Shown here in pieces: positions 45,926 to 55,079 of a stretch of DNA of 64,000 bases. The translations under genes were made by a program, and so were the position numbers. The DNA comes from JAKQIM01 sp964633225 (GTDB lineage Bacteria > Chloroflexota > Anaerolineae > Anaerolineales > UBA4823): NCBI GenBank assembly GCA_964633225.1, contig CAZWFQ010000009.1, positions 6,297-70,296 on the forward strand, given 5' to 3'. The notes under the pieces were generated by a model that was not told where the DNA came from, ran no database searches, and saw only the letters and a program-made list of their open reading frames with translations. The first letter of the stretch is position 1, and the number at the start of each line of letters is the position of its first letter.

Positions 45926-46264
45926 CTATGCTTGGACAAAAAAGACATGGATTTCGCCCGGACCATGCACTCCAATCGTGAGGGTCATTTCAATATCTGC
46001 TGTGCGCGAGGGCCTGCTGACCAAAGCCGCGGCCGATGATTGGCGCACGGCTGGCAAGTTCAAGATTTCTGCCAGTGTATCAAACAACACTGCTTCTGAT
46101 ACCACCACAATATGAATTTCTGGGAGCAAGGAAACAGCCAGCGGCCTACCCAGCCCTCCGGTGATCAACAATGAGCCGGTTTCGGGCAGGGCCGCCTGTG
46201 CCCCGCTCAGTCCCCTGAATTTTTCGATCCTATCTGTTTGCGCTTGCCGCGGCGCGCTGCCAGC
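45926..46264 (-). pseudogene. lutC remnant (C-terminal part of a LUD-domain protein)
   Basis: The open segment of 112 codons matches the C-terminal half of LutC/YkgG: LSGAQAALPETGSLLITGGL, LLPEIHIVVV and a final TADIEMTLTIGVHGPGEIHVFF. Intact LutC has about 200-240 residues, so the N-terminal half is missing. The frame begins directly after the lutB-remnant stop with no start codon of its own or ribosome site. It is probably a relic, although an internal TTG at 46171 could still be used. Confidence 0.7.
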
Positions 46265-46909
46265 CTAGGGCATAGCCGCAACCTGCGGCTGCAAAAGCCG
46301 CTTGCCCAACGACCCATTCTCGCGCTTTTGGGGCTCGGCGGCTGAGCGCTCAGCCATCCACTGGCGGAATTTCCTACCCGTTGGGGCGGGAAAATCTTTG
46401 CTCACCCCCCAGCCTGTCACTGCCGGCAGGTGCAACCAGGTGCGTTGATCAGGACCCACATGCCCCCAAAGCAGTTGACCCAGCCCGCCAAAAGTCCCAG
46501 CCAGGCCTTGAGCCAGGCGGAAACGCCCCGCTCCCGAGGCCATCCAGGAGAAGGCTTTCAACCCCACTGCCAGCACGCCCGGAGCGTTCGGCTTCACTGC
46601 GTCAGACTCAACCCCGCGCACATCCCCAGCCCGCACCCGAAGCAGCAGCTTTGGCAGGTCAATATCCACCGGACAAGCCTCTTTACATGCGCCACACAGG
46701 GTAGAGGCCCGCGCCAACTGCCCAAATGCTTCTTGCCCCAACAGAGCCGGAGAAAGCACACTGCCCATCGGACCTGGGTAAGCGCTGCCCCGACCTGCTT
46801 TGTTAACATATGCATGTCCCCCTATCTCGCGGAACACCGGGCAGGCATTCAGGCAGGCGCCGCAGCGGATGCAGTAAAGGATCTCTGCCAACCGCGAATG
46901 CTGGGACGA
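46265..46909 (-). pseudogene. lutB remnant (C-terminal ferredoxin part)
   Basis: The segment carries two 4Fe-4S cluster motifs, CIRCGACLNACPVF and CGACKEACPVDI, in the typical LutB C-terminal context (GGHAYVNKAG, YPGPMGSVLSP). Intact LutB has about 300 more residues, with an N-terminal LUD domain, before the first cluster. Here an in-frame TAG lies 7 codons before the only possible TTG start, and the ribA promoter region begins. The gene has therefore lost its N-terminus. LutB takes part in L-lactate oxidation with LutA and LutC; lutA is not present here. Confidence 0.7.
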
Positions 46910-46959
46910 CTACCCAACCAGCCACTTTTCTGATACATTTAACCTCAGGAGACCTTCTT

Positions 46960-47658
46960 ATGTTTACCGATGATGAACTACACCCCAAATGCATGGATCC
47001 CGAGCTGGTGATGACGCGTACCGTCTGCGCCCGCCTGCCCACTGCTGAAGGCGAATTTACGCTCTGCCTCTACGAAAATAACAAAGATACCAAAGAGCAC
47101 CTTGCCATCATCCTGGGCGATGTGTTCGACAAAGAGAATGTACTGGTGCGTGTCCATTCAGAATGTTTTACCGGTGATGTGTTGGGTTCACTGCGCTGCG
47201 ACTGCGGCGAACAACTCCAGCGCGCCATGGCACTGATTGCACAAGAGGGCCAGGGCATGGTGCTGTACCTGCGCCAAGAAGGGCGCGGCATTGGCCTGGG
47301 CGAAAAACTCAAAGCCTACAACTTGCAGGATGATGGCCTGGATACCGTGGACGCCAACCTGGCTTTGGGGCACCAGGCCGACGAGCGCAACTACACCGCC
47401 GCCGTTTTGATGTTGGAGGATCTCGGCATCCGCTCAGTGCGCCTGATCACCAATAACCCTGCCAAGATCGAAAGTCTCACTTGCCTGGGGGTGAACGTGG
47501 TCGGGCGGGTGCCACTGGAGCCATCCATCAACCCAGACAACCTGAACTACATATCCACAAAAGTACGCCGGATGAGCCACCTATTGAGCATGGCGCCTGT
47601 TCCGCTCAACGATATGACGCACAGCAATGCCAAAGAAAATCCTGAACAGCAGCCCTAG
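46960..47658 (+). CDS. ribA: GTP cyclohydrolase II
   Basis: The 232-residue protein has the zinc-binding Cys69, Cys80 and Cys82 in VHSECFTGDVLGSLRCDCGEQ, the catalytic RQEGRGIGL near 105-113 and DTVDANLALG. It opens GTP to start riboflavin synthesis. There is no DHBP synthase domain, so this is a stand-alone RibA; a separate RibB is needed. AGGAG lies 8 nt before the ATG, which excludes longer upstream starts. It overlaps the following RibD-type gene by 32 bp and is divergent from the lutB remnant. Confidence 0.93.
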   Translation: MFTDDELHPKCMDPELVMTRTVCARLPTAEGEFTLCLYENNKDTKEHLAIILGDVFDKENVLVRVHSECFTGDVLGSLRCDCGEQLQRAMALIAQEGQGMVLYLRQEGRGIGLGEKLKAYNLQDDGLDTVDANLALGHQADERNYTAAVLMLEDLGIRSVRLITNNPAKIESLTCLGVNVVGRVPLEPSINPDNLNYISTKVRRMSHLLSMAPVPLNDMTHSNAKENPEQQP

Positions 47659-48352
47659 CACCGACCGCATCGCGGCGTGGCTGGCAAGCCAGTTTGCCAG
47701 CCACGCCGGAGCTCCCCTCCCCTGGGTTACGCTGACCTATGCCCAAAGCCTGGATGGCAGCCTGGCGACCCCTGGTGGCACGCAAGTAATCCTCAGCGGG
47801 CCCCAGGCCATGCAGATCACCCATCGCCTGCGCACCCTGCATGCGGCGATCCTGGTGGGGATTGGCACAGTGATCGCCGACAACCCACGCCTGACAGCCC
47901 GCCTGGCAGAAGGCCCCAGCCCGCTGCCAGTGATCTTAGACAGCCATCTGCGCTGCCCCTTAGATGCCGCCCTATTCCAGCATCCATTGCAGCCCCACAT
48001 CGCCTGCTTAGAGACCGCTGATCGCGCCCGGCAGGCGGCACTGGAATCTGCCGGTGCGCAGGTCTGGCGTCTGCCGGCCGCGGCCGATGGACGTGTGGAC
48101 CTGGCAGCCTTATTAGGCCGCCTGCACCAGAAAGGGATCCCCAGCCTGATGGTAGAAGGGGGCGCCAGTGTGATGACGGCTTTTTTGCAAGCCGGCCTGG
48201 CAAATGGCGTTGTGATCACCATCTCACCGCGTTTCATCGGCGGCTTACCAGCGCTGAATACCGCCCTCAACCCAAAAGTAGAAGTTTACGAAGCAGCCTG
48301 GGGGCAAGCCGGGATGGATGGCCTGGTTTGGGGGCAATTAAGATCCAGATGA
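47627..48352 (+). CDS. RibD C-terminal-type pyrimidine reductase
   Basis: The 241-residue protein is a stand-alone RibD_C/DHFR-like reductase: WVTLTYAQSLDGSLAT near 33-48, GPQAMQITHRLRTLHAAILVG, TVIADNPRLTAR and SLMVEGGASVMTAFL. These are the conserved NADPH- and substrate-binding blocks of 5-amino-6-ribosylamino-uracil phosphate reductase. The deaminase half of RibD is absent. With ribA it supplies early riboflavin steps. The start at 47627 overlaps ribA and has no clear ribosome site, so a later start is possible. Confidence 0.85.
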   Translation: MPKKILNSSPSTDRIAAWLASQFASHAGAPLPWVTLTYAQSLDGSLATPGGTQVILSGPQAMQITHRLRTLHAAILVGIGTVIADNPRLTARLAEGPSPLPVILDSHLRCPLDAALFQHPLQPHIACLETADRARQAALESAGAQVWRLPAAADGRVDLAALLGRLHQKGIPSLMVEGGASVMTAFLQAGLANGVVITISPRFIGGLPALNTALNPKVEVYEAAWGQAGMDGLVWGQLRSR

Positions 48353-48378
48353 ACATCTCAAAACCTACTCATAAGGTG

Positions 48379-48387
48379 TGGTAAGAT
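48379..48387 (+). promoter_or_regulatory. Extended -10 candidate for the glucan phosphorylase gene
   Basis: TGGTAAGAT keeps the TGn extension with two mismatches in the hexamer. It is about 56 nt before the ATG at 48444. Confidence 0.4.
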
Positions 48388-48443
48388 TATGCCCGCAGCA
48401 TGGCAAAGGATGCCAGTTGCTTTGAACAGGAGATAAATTTTTA

Positions 48444-50624
48444 ATGATCACATTCCATACAGATTCCCCCACAATCCCGGCCCTGCCGCGGCGCATTTAC
48501 CGCCTCTCGCAGTTGGCTTATAACTTATGGTGGACCTGGAATCCTGAAGCCCAGCGCGTCTTCTCGCGCATTGACTCTGTGCTTTGGGAAAAAACCTACC
48601 ACAACCCCATCCGCTTGCTCCAGCAGGTCAGCCGCAACCGGCTTAAGGCCATGACCCAGGATCGTTACTACCTGGAATTCTACGACCGCATCATGCGCCA
48701 GTTCGACGAATATATGAAGCCAAAAGAGACCTGGTTCACCCGCACTTACCCTGAGCGGCGCGACCAGATCATTGCCTACTTCTCGACCGAGTTTGGTTTG
48801 CATGAGACCCTGCCCATCTATGCTGGCGGCCTGGGTGTCTTATCTGGCGACCATGTCAAAGGTGCCAGCGATATCGGCCTGCCTTTTGTTGCCGTCGGCT
48901 TTCTCTATACCACCGGCTATTTCTCTCAGCACATCTCTGAAGATGGCTGGCAAGAGGCGCGCTATGCACGCCTGAAATTTGAAGAGATGCCCGTCTTACC
49001 CATTAAAGACGAAGACGGCAATCCTCTCACCGTCTCAGTAGATCTGCCTGGGCGAACCGTGCTGGCACGCCTGTGGGAAATCCACGTGGGGCGCATCCCG
49101 CTCTTTTTGCTAGACAGCGATGTGGACGGCAATTCGCCTTCTGATCGTGAGCTGACCTCGCGCCTTTACATCAGTGACCTGGAGCTGCGTATTTCACAAG
49201 AGATCATCCTGGGCGTGGGCGGCGTGCGCGCCCTGCGCCTGCTTGGTTACCAGCCCGATGTCTGGCATATGAATGAGGGTCACTCTGCTTTTATGGGGCT
49301 TGAACGTATCCGCGAGATGGTGAAAGCAGGCCAAACCTTTGAGAAAGCCACCGAACTAGTGCGCAAATCTTCTGTCTTTACCACCCACACTCCCGTTCCG
49401 GCTGGCAGCGACGAATTCCCCCATTGGCTGATGGACAAATATTTCGGCCATTTTTGGCCCGAACTTGGCCTGGATCGGGAACAATTCATCAAACTGGCCT
49501 ACAATGTCCAGCCCTGGGGCGGCGAAACCTTCAGCATGCCAATCCTGGCCCTACGCCTGGCCGAAAAGCGCAACGGCGTCTCAGAGCTGCATGGTGAGGT
49601 GGCCCGCAAGATGTGGAACTTCATCTGGCCCGATCTGCCAGCCGAGCAAGTGCCCATCAGCCACATCACCAACGGCGTACACTCTGGCACCTGGCTAGCC
49701 CGCCGCCTGCGCGTCTTATATGACCGCTACTATGGCCGCGAATGGCTGGAACATCTCGATGATCCAAATATCTGGGAACGCATCGAAGAAATACCCGACA
49801 ATGAATTATGGGCTGTCCGCCGCCACCTGAAGCGCAAGCTGATGCACTACATGCGCGAACGCGCCCGTGAGCAGTGGCTAAGGACTGGCGTCCATCCTGT
49901 TCAAACGATTGCCTCTGGCGTACTGCTGGACCCCTACGCCCTGACCATTGGCTTTGCCCGCCGCTTTGCCACCTACAAGCGCGCCAGCCTGATCTTGTAC
50001 GATGTGGAACGCCTGCTGGGCATCCTCAACCGTCCCAACATGCCCGTCCAGATCATCTTTGCCGGTAAGTCGCATCCTGCGGATGAGCCAGGCAAGCTTC
50101 TCATCCAAGAAGTGTACCGTGTGGTCAAAAAGGCCGAGAACGGCGGACGTATGGTCTTCCTTGAGGATTACGATATGTGCCTGGGCCGCTACCTGACCCA
50201 GGGTGTGGACGTGTGGCTCAACACCCCCCGCCGCCCCAACGAGGCATCGGGCACATCTGGCATGAAAGCCGCCATGAACGGCGTGCTCAACTTTTCGGTA
50301 TTGGACGGCTGGTGGCGCGAGGGGTATAACGGCTTGAACGGCTGGTCAATTGGCAGTGAAGCTGAATATGCCACGCCCGAAGAGCAGGATGCAGCGGATG
50401 CAGCCGATCTCTACAGCACACTTGAGAACGAAATCATCCCGCTCTACTACCGCGAACGCTCGGCAGATGGCATGCCTGGCGATTGGATCGCCCGGATGAA
50501 GGAATCCATCCGCACGCTCTCGCCGCGCTTCAGCATGCAGCGCATGGTTAAAGAATACACCGAGTCCATGTACTTCGGTGAAAATCTCGACACACAGCCC
50601 CCAACCCCCACGCCTTCAGCCTGA
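48444..50624 (+). CDS. glgP: Alpha-glucan phosphorylase
   Basis: The 726-residue protein is the shorter phosphorylase form that starts with a DUF3417-like segment (YNLWWTWNPEAQRVF near 27-41). It has the AYFSTEFGLHETLPIYAGGLG block near 111-131 and the PLP-lysine motif EASGTSGMKAAMNG near the C-terminal third. It releases glucose-1-phosphate from glycogen or maltodextrin. The ATG has GGAG 11 nt upstream. No glycogen synthase or branching enzyme lies nearby, so the gene stands alone. Family identity is clear; the preferred chain length is not. Confidence 0.9.
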   Translation: MITFHTDSPTIPALPRRIYRLSQLAYNLWWTWNPEAQRVFSRIDSVLWEKTYHNPIRLLQQVSRNRLKAMTQDRYYLEFYDRIMRQFDEYMKPKETWFTRTYPERRDQIIAYFSTEFGLHETLPIYAGGLGVLSGDHVKGASDIGLPFVAVGFLYTTGYFSQHISEDGWQEARYARLKFEEMPVLPIKDEDGNPLTVSVDLPGRTVLARLWEIHVGRIPLFLLDSDVDGNSPSDRELTSRLYISDLELRISQEIILGVGGVRALRLLGYQPDVWHMNEGHSAFMGLERIREMVKAGQTFEKATELVRKSSVFTTHTPVPAGSDEFPHWLMDKYFGHFWPELGLDREQFIKLAYNVQPWGGETFSMPILALRLAEKRNGVSELHGEVARKMWNFIWPDLPAEQVPISHITNGVHSGTWLARRLRVLYDRYYGREWLEHLDDPNIWERIEEIPDNELWAVRRHLKRKLMHYMRERAREQWLRTGVHPVQTIASGVLLDPYALTIGFARRFATYKRASLILYDVERLLGILNRPNMPVQIIFAGKSHPADEPGKLLIQEVYRVVKKAENGGRMVFLEDYDMCLGRYLTQGVDVWLNTPRRPNEASGTSGMKAAMNGVLNFSVLDGWWREGYNGLNGWSIGSEAEYATPEEQDAADAADLYSTLENEIIPLYYRERSADGMPGDWIARMKESIRTLSPRFSMQRMVKEYTESMYFGENLDTQPPTPTPSA

Positions 50625-50649
50625 CCAGGGAAAAGGATAAGCACCTGTG

Positions 50650-50882
50650 ATGGAATTCTTGCTATCTCCCCAGGCCTGGCTGAGCGCGCTGCTGATCTTT
50701 AGCCTGCGCGTGGTTGACATGACTTTTGACACGCTGCGCGTGTTGGTGGTGATGCGCGGCCAAAAGAAGATCGCCTGGGTCTTTGGCTTCATCCAATCGC
50801 TGGTCTTTGTGGTGGCAATTGGCTCAGTGCTCAGCCAGATGGACAACCCCCTCAACGTGGTGGGGTACGCGGCTGGCTTTGC
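50650..50882 (+). CDS. UPF0316/DUF5698-like membrane protein, N-terminal part
   Basis: Only the first about 78 residues precede the 100-N gap. They contain two membrane helices and the pattern LRVVDMTFDTLRVLVVMRGQ and DNPLNVVGYAAGF, which matches the N-terminal membrane domain of UPF0316 proteins. Those proteins normally continue with a third helix and a C-terminal DUF2179 domain that is lost in the gap. A GTG at 50647 directly precedes the ATG. Nothing can be said about the missing part. Confidence 0.65.
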
Positions 50883-50982
50883 NNNNNNNNNNNNNNNNNN
50901 NNNNNNNNNNNNNNNNNNNNNNNNNNNNNNNNNNNNNNNNNNNNNNNNNNNNNNNNNNNNNNNNNNNNNNNNNNNNNNNNNN
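50883..50982. other. Scaffold gap of 100 N between two convergent genes
   Basis: Exactly 100 undetermined bases. It removes the end of the UPF0316-like gene and the end of the convergent aminopeptidase gene, so several hundred bases are probably missing. Confidence 0.98.
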
Positions 50983-52070
50983 CGGTAGATCACTACCCCA
51001 TCCACCCGGATCTCAGCGTTCGATTTCATATCGCAGATCATGTCCCAATGGATCATGCTGGTGTTCAAGCTGCCCGTTTCAGGATAGCCGGCGCCGAGCG
51101 CCATGTGGAAGGTGCCGCCTAATTTCTCGTCAAACAAGATATTGCGGGTGTAACGGTTGATCTCAACATTGGTGCCAATGGCAAACTCGCCCACATAGCG
51201 CGCCCCTACGTCCGAATCCAACATGGTCAGCAGGAAATCTTGCTCTTTCTCTGCCGAAGCTGAGGACACGCGCCCCTTCTCGAAGTTCAGTTCAACACCT
51301 TCTACCATGCGGCCCTGGAAGATGGCGGGATAAGTGAATTTGACCCAGCCGTTAACAGACGATTCCACCGGGCCGGTGTAGATCTCACCATCCGGCATAT
51401 TGTGGTGACCGCAAGAATTGTTGAACTTGCGCCCCTTGATCGAAAGGCTCAGGTCGACGTTCGGCCCCATCACTTTCACTTTGTCGTGCCCCTCAATGCG
51501 TTCAATGATTGCCCGCTGCTGGCGCTCCACCTCTTCCCAGTAAGCCACCGGGTCGGGTGTATTATCATCAGCGTGGCAAGCCGCATACACAAAATCCTGG
51601 TATTCCTCAAAACTCATGCCCGCTTCTTTGGCATAGGCTTCGGTTGGGTACTGGGTCAGGGCCCAGCGCAGGCTTTTATCGCCGCCGCGCCGGATCATGC
51701 CTGTGCGGATAGGTGACATGGCTTTTTGGAAACGCCGCTGGCGCACCGGATCTACACCACTCAAGGCGCGCGTATTCACGTCTGCCCGGATGCGGATGTA
51801 TACATCAAATTCATCTGTCACCAGCTTTTGGAAAGTGGGCGTAAAATCAAGCTGCGAGTCGCTGGCGTACTTATAAAAGATCTCTTCTTCATCTGGTAAC
51901 TTAAAAAGCAAGTGTGGGTGAGCGCCGCGCTGCAGAGCCAGCTCGTATACTGCCCGCACCAATGGTTCAGCATTTGTGCTCGATTCAATTGCTACCCGGT
52001 CTCCGGGCCCAATATAAGTTGAATGGTCGACCAGGATGCTGGCCAATTTATTCAAGCGTGTATCTATCAC
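50983..52070 (-). CDS. M29 family aminopeptidase (AmpS/PepS-like), C-terminus in gap
   Basis: About 362 residues are visible. The M29 ligands and context are present: NNSCGHHNMPDGEIYTGPVE, EFAIGTN, GGTFHMALGAGYPETG and HWDMICDM, close to the expected C-terminus near 370-410. The enzyme is a zinc or cobalt aminopeptidase with broad specificity. The GTG at 52070 is chosen because GGGAGG lies 4 nt upstream and the protein then begins MIDTRLNKLASILVDHS, like other family members; an ATG at 52094 lies before that ribosome site. The last residues fall in the gap. Confidence 0.85.
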
Positions 52071-52171
52071 AGTACCTCCCATCATTAAGAACAATAAATC
52101 GTTCGGCGCTTGTTTCCTGATTGATTAATTTCGAGTCGTAAATTATTATATCATGCACCATAAAACCGCGC

Positions 52172-52177
52172 TATAAT
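52172..52177 (+). promoter_or_regulatory. -10 box 8 nt before the bi-domain oxidoreductase (leaderless candidate)
   Basis: Perfect TATAAT followed by eight bases and the ATG at 52186. No ribosome site is present. Confidence 0.6.
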
Positions 52178-52185
52178 GTCAACTT

Positions 52186-54360
52186 ATGAAACAATTACTG
52201 CAAAACCTCAAAAACGGCCAGACTTCTATTGCAGAAGTCCCCATTCCTGCTCTGCGCCCAGGCATGGCGCTCGTACAGACGGCGTCTTCGTTGGTCTCAG
52301 CCGGTACAGAGCGCATGCTGGTTGAATTTGCTGAGAAATCTCTGCTTGGCAAAGCCCGCTCACGCCCCGACCTGGTCAGGCAGTTGATTGAGAAGGCGCG
52401 CCGGGAAGGCGTTGTCAGCACCATTGAGGCAGCTTTCAACCGGCTCGATTCGCCCATGCCGCTGGGATACTCTTCGGCAGGCACGATCATTGCCGTTGGC
52501 GAGGGGCTGCAAGGGCTGCGCGCCGGGCAGCGCGTGGCCTGTGCGGGCGGCGGGTATGCTGTTCATGCAGAGTACGCCGTTGTGCCGCGTAATCTGATGG
52601 CGCCCCTGCCCGAACAGGTGGATTTCGATTCTGCTGCCTTCAGCACCCTGGGAGCCATCGCCATGCACGGCTTCCGCCTGGCTGAGCCCCAGCTCGGCGA
52701 GCGGGTGGGTGTGATTGGCCTGGGCTTGTTGGGCTTATTGGCCGCTGGCATTGCACACGCCGCGGGCTGTCACGTGTTTGGCGTAGACCTTGACCCGCGC
52801 CGCGTAGCCCTGGCAAAGCAGTTTGGCGCCACGGCAGTCCTGCGCCCGCATGCTGAAGAGGCCGCGTCTGCCTTTACGCATGGGCGCGGCCTGGACGTGA
52901 TCCTCATCTGCGCAGATACCTCCTCAGCCGATCCGGTGGAACTGGCGGGCGCCCTGGCCCGCGACCGGGCCCGCCTGGTGGCGGTTGGCGCAGTTGGATT
53001 GAACATCCCCCGCAAGGTTTATTACGAGAAGGAGCTTTCCTTTGTCAATTCTCGCTCCTATGGCCCAGGCCGGTACGACCCTGCTTATGAAGAAGCCGGA
53101 CGCGATTACCCCATCGGCTACGTGCGCTGGACCGAAGGCCGCAACCTGGAAACCTTTGTAGACCTGCTAGCCTCTGGCCTCTTGGATGTCAAACCGCTCA
53201 TTACCCACCGCTTCCCGATCGCCGAAGCGCCCTCCGCTTACACATTGATTACCGGCAAGGCCAAAGAACCCTTCCTGGGGGTCTTGCTGACTTATCCATC
53301 TGTGCCGCCACCGCTGTCGCTTATGCTCTCGCAATCCCCTTCTTTTCCCCTGGTGCCTTTAGCACCCAATGCCCCAGATGGGCAAGCAAGCCCACCCCGG
53401 CTTGGCGTACTGGGTGCGGGTAACTTTGCCAATGCCACGCTCTTCCCGGCCATCCGCAAGCTGGCAGAGATCGAACGCGTGGCCGTGGCTTCTGGCTCAG
53501 GGCTGCACGCCCAACACGCGGCGTCAAAATTCGCCTTCCAACGTGCTGCCCAGAGTGAAGAGGAGATCCTGGCAGATCCAAATATCAACACGGTTGCTAT
53601 TCTTACCCGCCACGACCTGCACGCGGCCCAGGTCATCCGCGCTTTGCAGGCTGGGAAACATGTATTTGTTGAAAAGCCCCTGGCACTGGATGAGAAACAA
53701 TTGAATGCCATCCAGGAACAACTACAAATCTCTGGCAGAAGCCTGCTCATGGTCGGCTTCAATCGCCGTTTTGCCCCCTTGGCGCAACAACTGCAAGCCT
53801 TCATCCAGCCGCGCCACGAGCCATTGGTGGCGCATTACCGTGTCAATGCTGGCTACCTGCCCCTCAACCACTGGCTGCATGATCCGGTGCAGGGCGGTGG
53901 GCGCATTATTGGAGAGGGATGCCATTTCATCGACTTTCTGGCTTTCTTGGTTGGCGCGCCACCCAGCGCAGTGACTGCCCACGGGCTGCCTGACAGCGGG
54001 CGTTACCGAGAAGATAATGTAGTGCTAACCTTCACCTTTCCCGATGGCTCTTTAGGCACGGTCAGCTACCTGGCCAATGGGGACAAGGCTTTTCCCAAAG
54101 AGCGCATTGAAGTATTTGCCGGAGGGCGTGTGGCTGTGTTGAATGACTACCGCACGCTTGAGATGGTGCAAGATGGAAAACGCCAGGTCGTTCGCTCGCC
54201 ACTGCGCCAAGATAAAGGCCACCAGGGCGAGTGGAAGGCCTTTGCCGCCGCCATACAGGCCGGGGGCCCGCCGCCAATCCCTTACGAGCACCTTTTCGGT
54301 GTTACCCGTGCCAGCTTTGCCGCCGTAGATGCTTTACGCGGCAACCATAAAGAACTGTGA
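52186..54360 (+). CDS. Bi-domain oxidoreductase: zinc-type dehydrogenase fused to Gfo/Idh/MocA
   Basis: The 724-residue protein has an MDR-type alcohol-dehydrogenase half (about 1-370; dinucleotide fold VGVIGLGLLGLLAAG near 181-195) and a Gfo/Idh/MocA half (about 400-724; LGVLGAGNFAN and HVFVEKPLALDE, then GGGRIIGEGCHFIDF). Such fusions are usual in surface polysaccharide clusters with heparinase-like proteins and glycosyltransferases, as here. The substrate is probably a nucleotide sugar or a sugar acid, but this is not shown by sequence. The stop overlaps the next start (TGATG). Confidence 0.87.
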   Translation: MKQLLQNLKNGQTSIAEVPIPALRPGMALVQTASSLVSAGTERMLVEFAEKSLLGKARSRPDLVRQLIEKARREGVVSTIEAAFNRLDSPMPLGYSSAGTIIAVGEGLQGLRAGQRVACAGGGYAVHAEYAVVPRNLMAPLPEQVDFDSAAFSTLGAIAMHGFRLAEPQLGERVGVIGLGLLGLLAAGIAHAAGCHVFGVDLDPRRVALAKQFGATAVLRPHAEEAASAFTHGRGLDVILICADTSSADPVELAGALARDRARLVAVGAVGLNIPRKVYYEKELSFVNSRSYGPGRYDPAYEEAGRDYPIGYVRWTEGRNLETFVDLLASGLLDVKPLITHRFPIAEAPSAYTLITGKAKEPFLGVLLTYPSVPPPLSLMLSQSPSFPLVPLAPNAPDGQASPPRLGVLGAGNFANATLFPAIRKLAEIERVAVASGSGLHAQHAASKFAFQRAAQSEEEILADPNINTVAILTRHDLHAAQVIRALQAGKHVFVEKPLALDEKQLNAIQEQLQISGRSLLMVGFNRRFAPLAQQLQAFIQPRHEPLVAHYRVNAGYLPLNHWLHDPVQGGGRIIGEGCHFIDFLAFLVGAPPSAVTAHGLPDSGRYREDNVVLTFTFPDGSLGTVSYLANGDKAFPKERIEVFAGGRVAVLNDYRTLEMVQDGKRQVVRSPLRQDKGHQGEWKAFAAAIQAGGPPPIPYEHLFGVTRASFAAVDALRGNHKEL

Positions 54361-55079
54361 TGGTGCATCCTATGCTTGAAAATCCCACTACCTTCCTTGA
54401 AATCGTTGGTCACCACGCTTACTTCATCCCTAACCGCTTCTACCGCCAACCCGATGAAACGAACCTGCTGGCTATCATTTTGCCCGGTTTGCGCTACACC
54501 TGCGACATGCCGCTGCTGTACTATGCCAGCCGGCTGTTGGGAGGGCACCGCGCCGATCTGCTGCACGTCCACACCGATTATACGTCCGAGTCTTACAGCA
54601 CCCTGCTTCCCGAGCAGCGTGCCGAATGGCTGTGTGCAGATGCCCGGGGCATCGTCAAAGCCGGGCTGGCCCAGCGTAATTACAGCCACCTGGTATTGGT
54701 CGGCAAATCTATCGGCACCCTGGCGCTTGCTTGCCTGCTCCAGCAGAATGACATCCCCGCCAGCATTGCCGGGCATACCCTGACCATCTGGGTCACCCCC
54801 TTGCTCCACCAACCGCAGGTCATCACCACGCTGGCCAACTTGCGCCAGCCCGCCCTGATCATTGCCAGCCCCGCCGACCAGACCTATAACCCTGCCGGCC
54901 TGGCACGCATCCAACAATCTGCCGCCCCCGAAGTGCTGCTGGTTGAAAATGCCGATCATGCCCTGGAAATCCCCGGCGATGCAGCCGCATCCACGGCCAT
55001 CCTGCAGCGCTACACCCAGGCCATTTCTACCTTTTTAGATCAGCACCTGCCCACCTGGCCCACCGACCAAGGCCAATGA
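54360..55079 (+). CDS. Alpha/beta hydrolase family protein
   Basis: The 239-residue protein has an alpha/beta-hydrolase triad: Ser117 in VGKSIGT (GxSxG nucleophile elbow), Asp173 in SPADQTY and His200 in NADHALE. The oxyanion region is ILPGLRY near 40-46. It has no signal peptide. The ATG at 54360 shares a base with the preceding TGA, and its own stop overlaps the next ATG (ATGA, 55076-55079), so it is translated between the oxidoreductase and the heparinase-like gene. The substrate is unknown; an esterase acting on acylated sugars is one possibility. Confidence 0.8.
   Translation: MVHPMLENPTTFLEIVGHHAYFIPNRFYRQPDETNLLAIILPGLRYTCDMPLLYYASRLLGGHRADLLHVHTDYTSESYSTLLPEQRAEWLCADARGIVKAGLAQRNYSHLVLVGKSIGTLALACLLQQNDIPASIAGHTLTIWVTPLLHQPQVITTLANLRQPALIIASPADQTYNPAGLARIQQSAAPEVLLVENADHALEIPGDAAASTAILQRYTQAISTFLDQHLPTWPTDQGQ

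Noticed and set aside
46810..46959. N-terminal extension of ribA
   Set aside because: It overlaps the lutB remnant on the other strand and has no ribosome site. AGGAG precedes the ATG at 46960.
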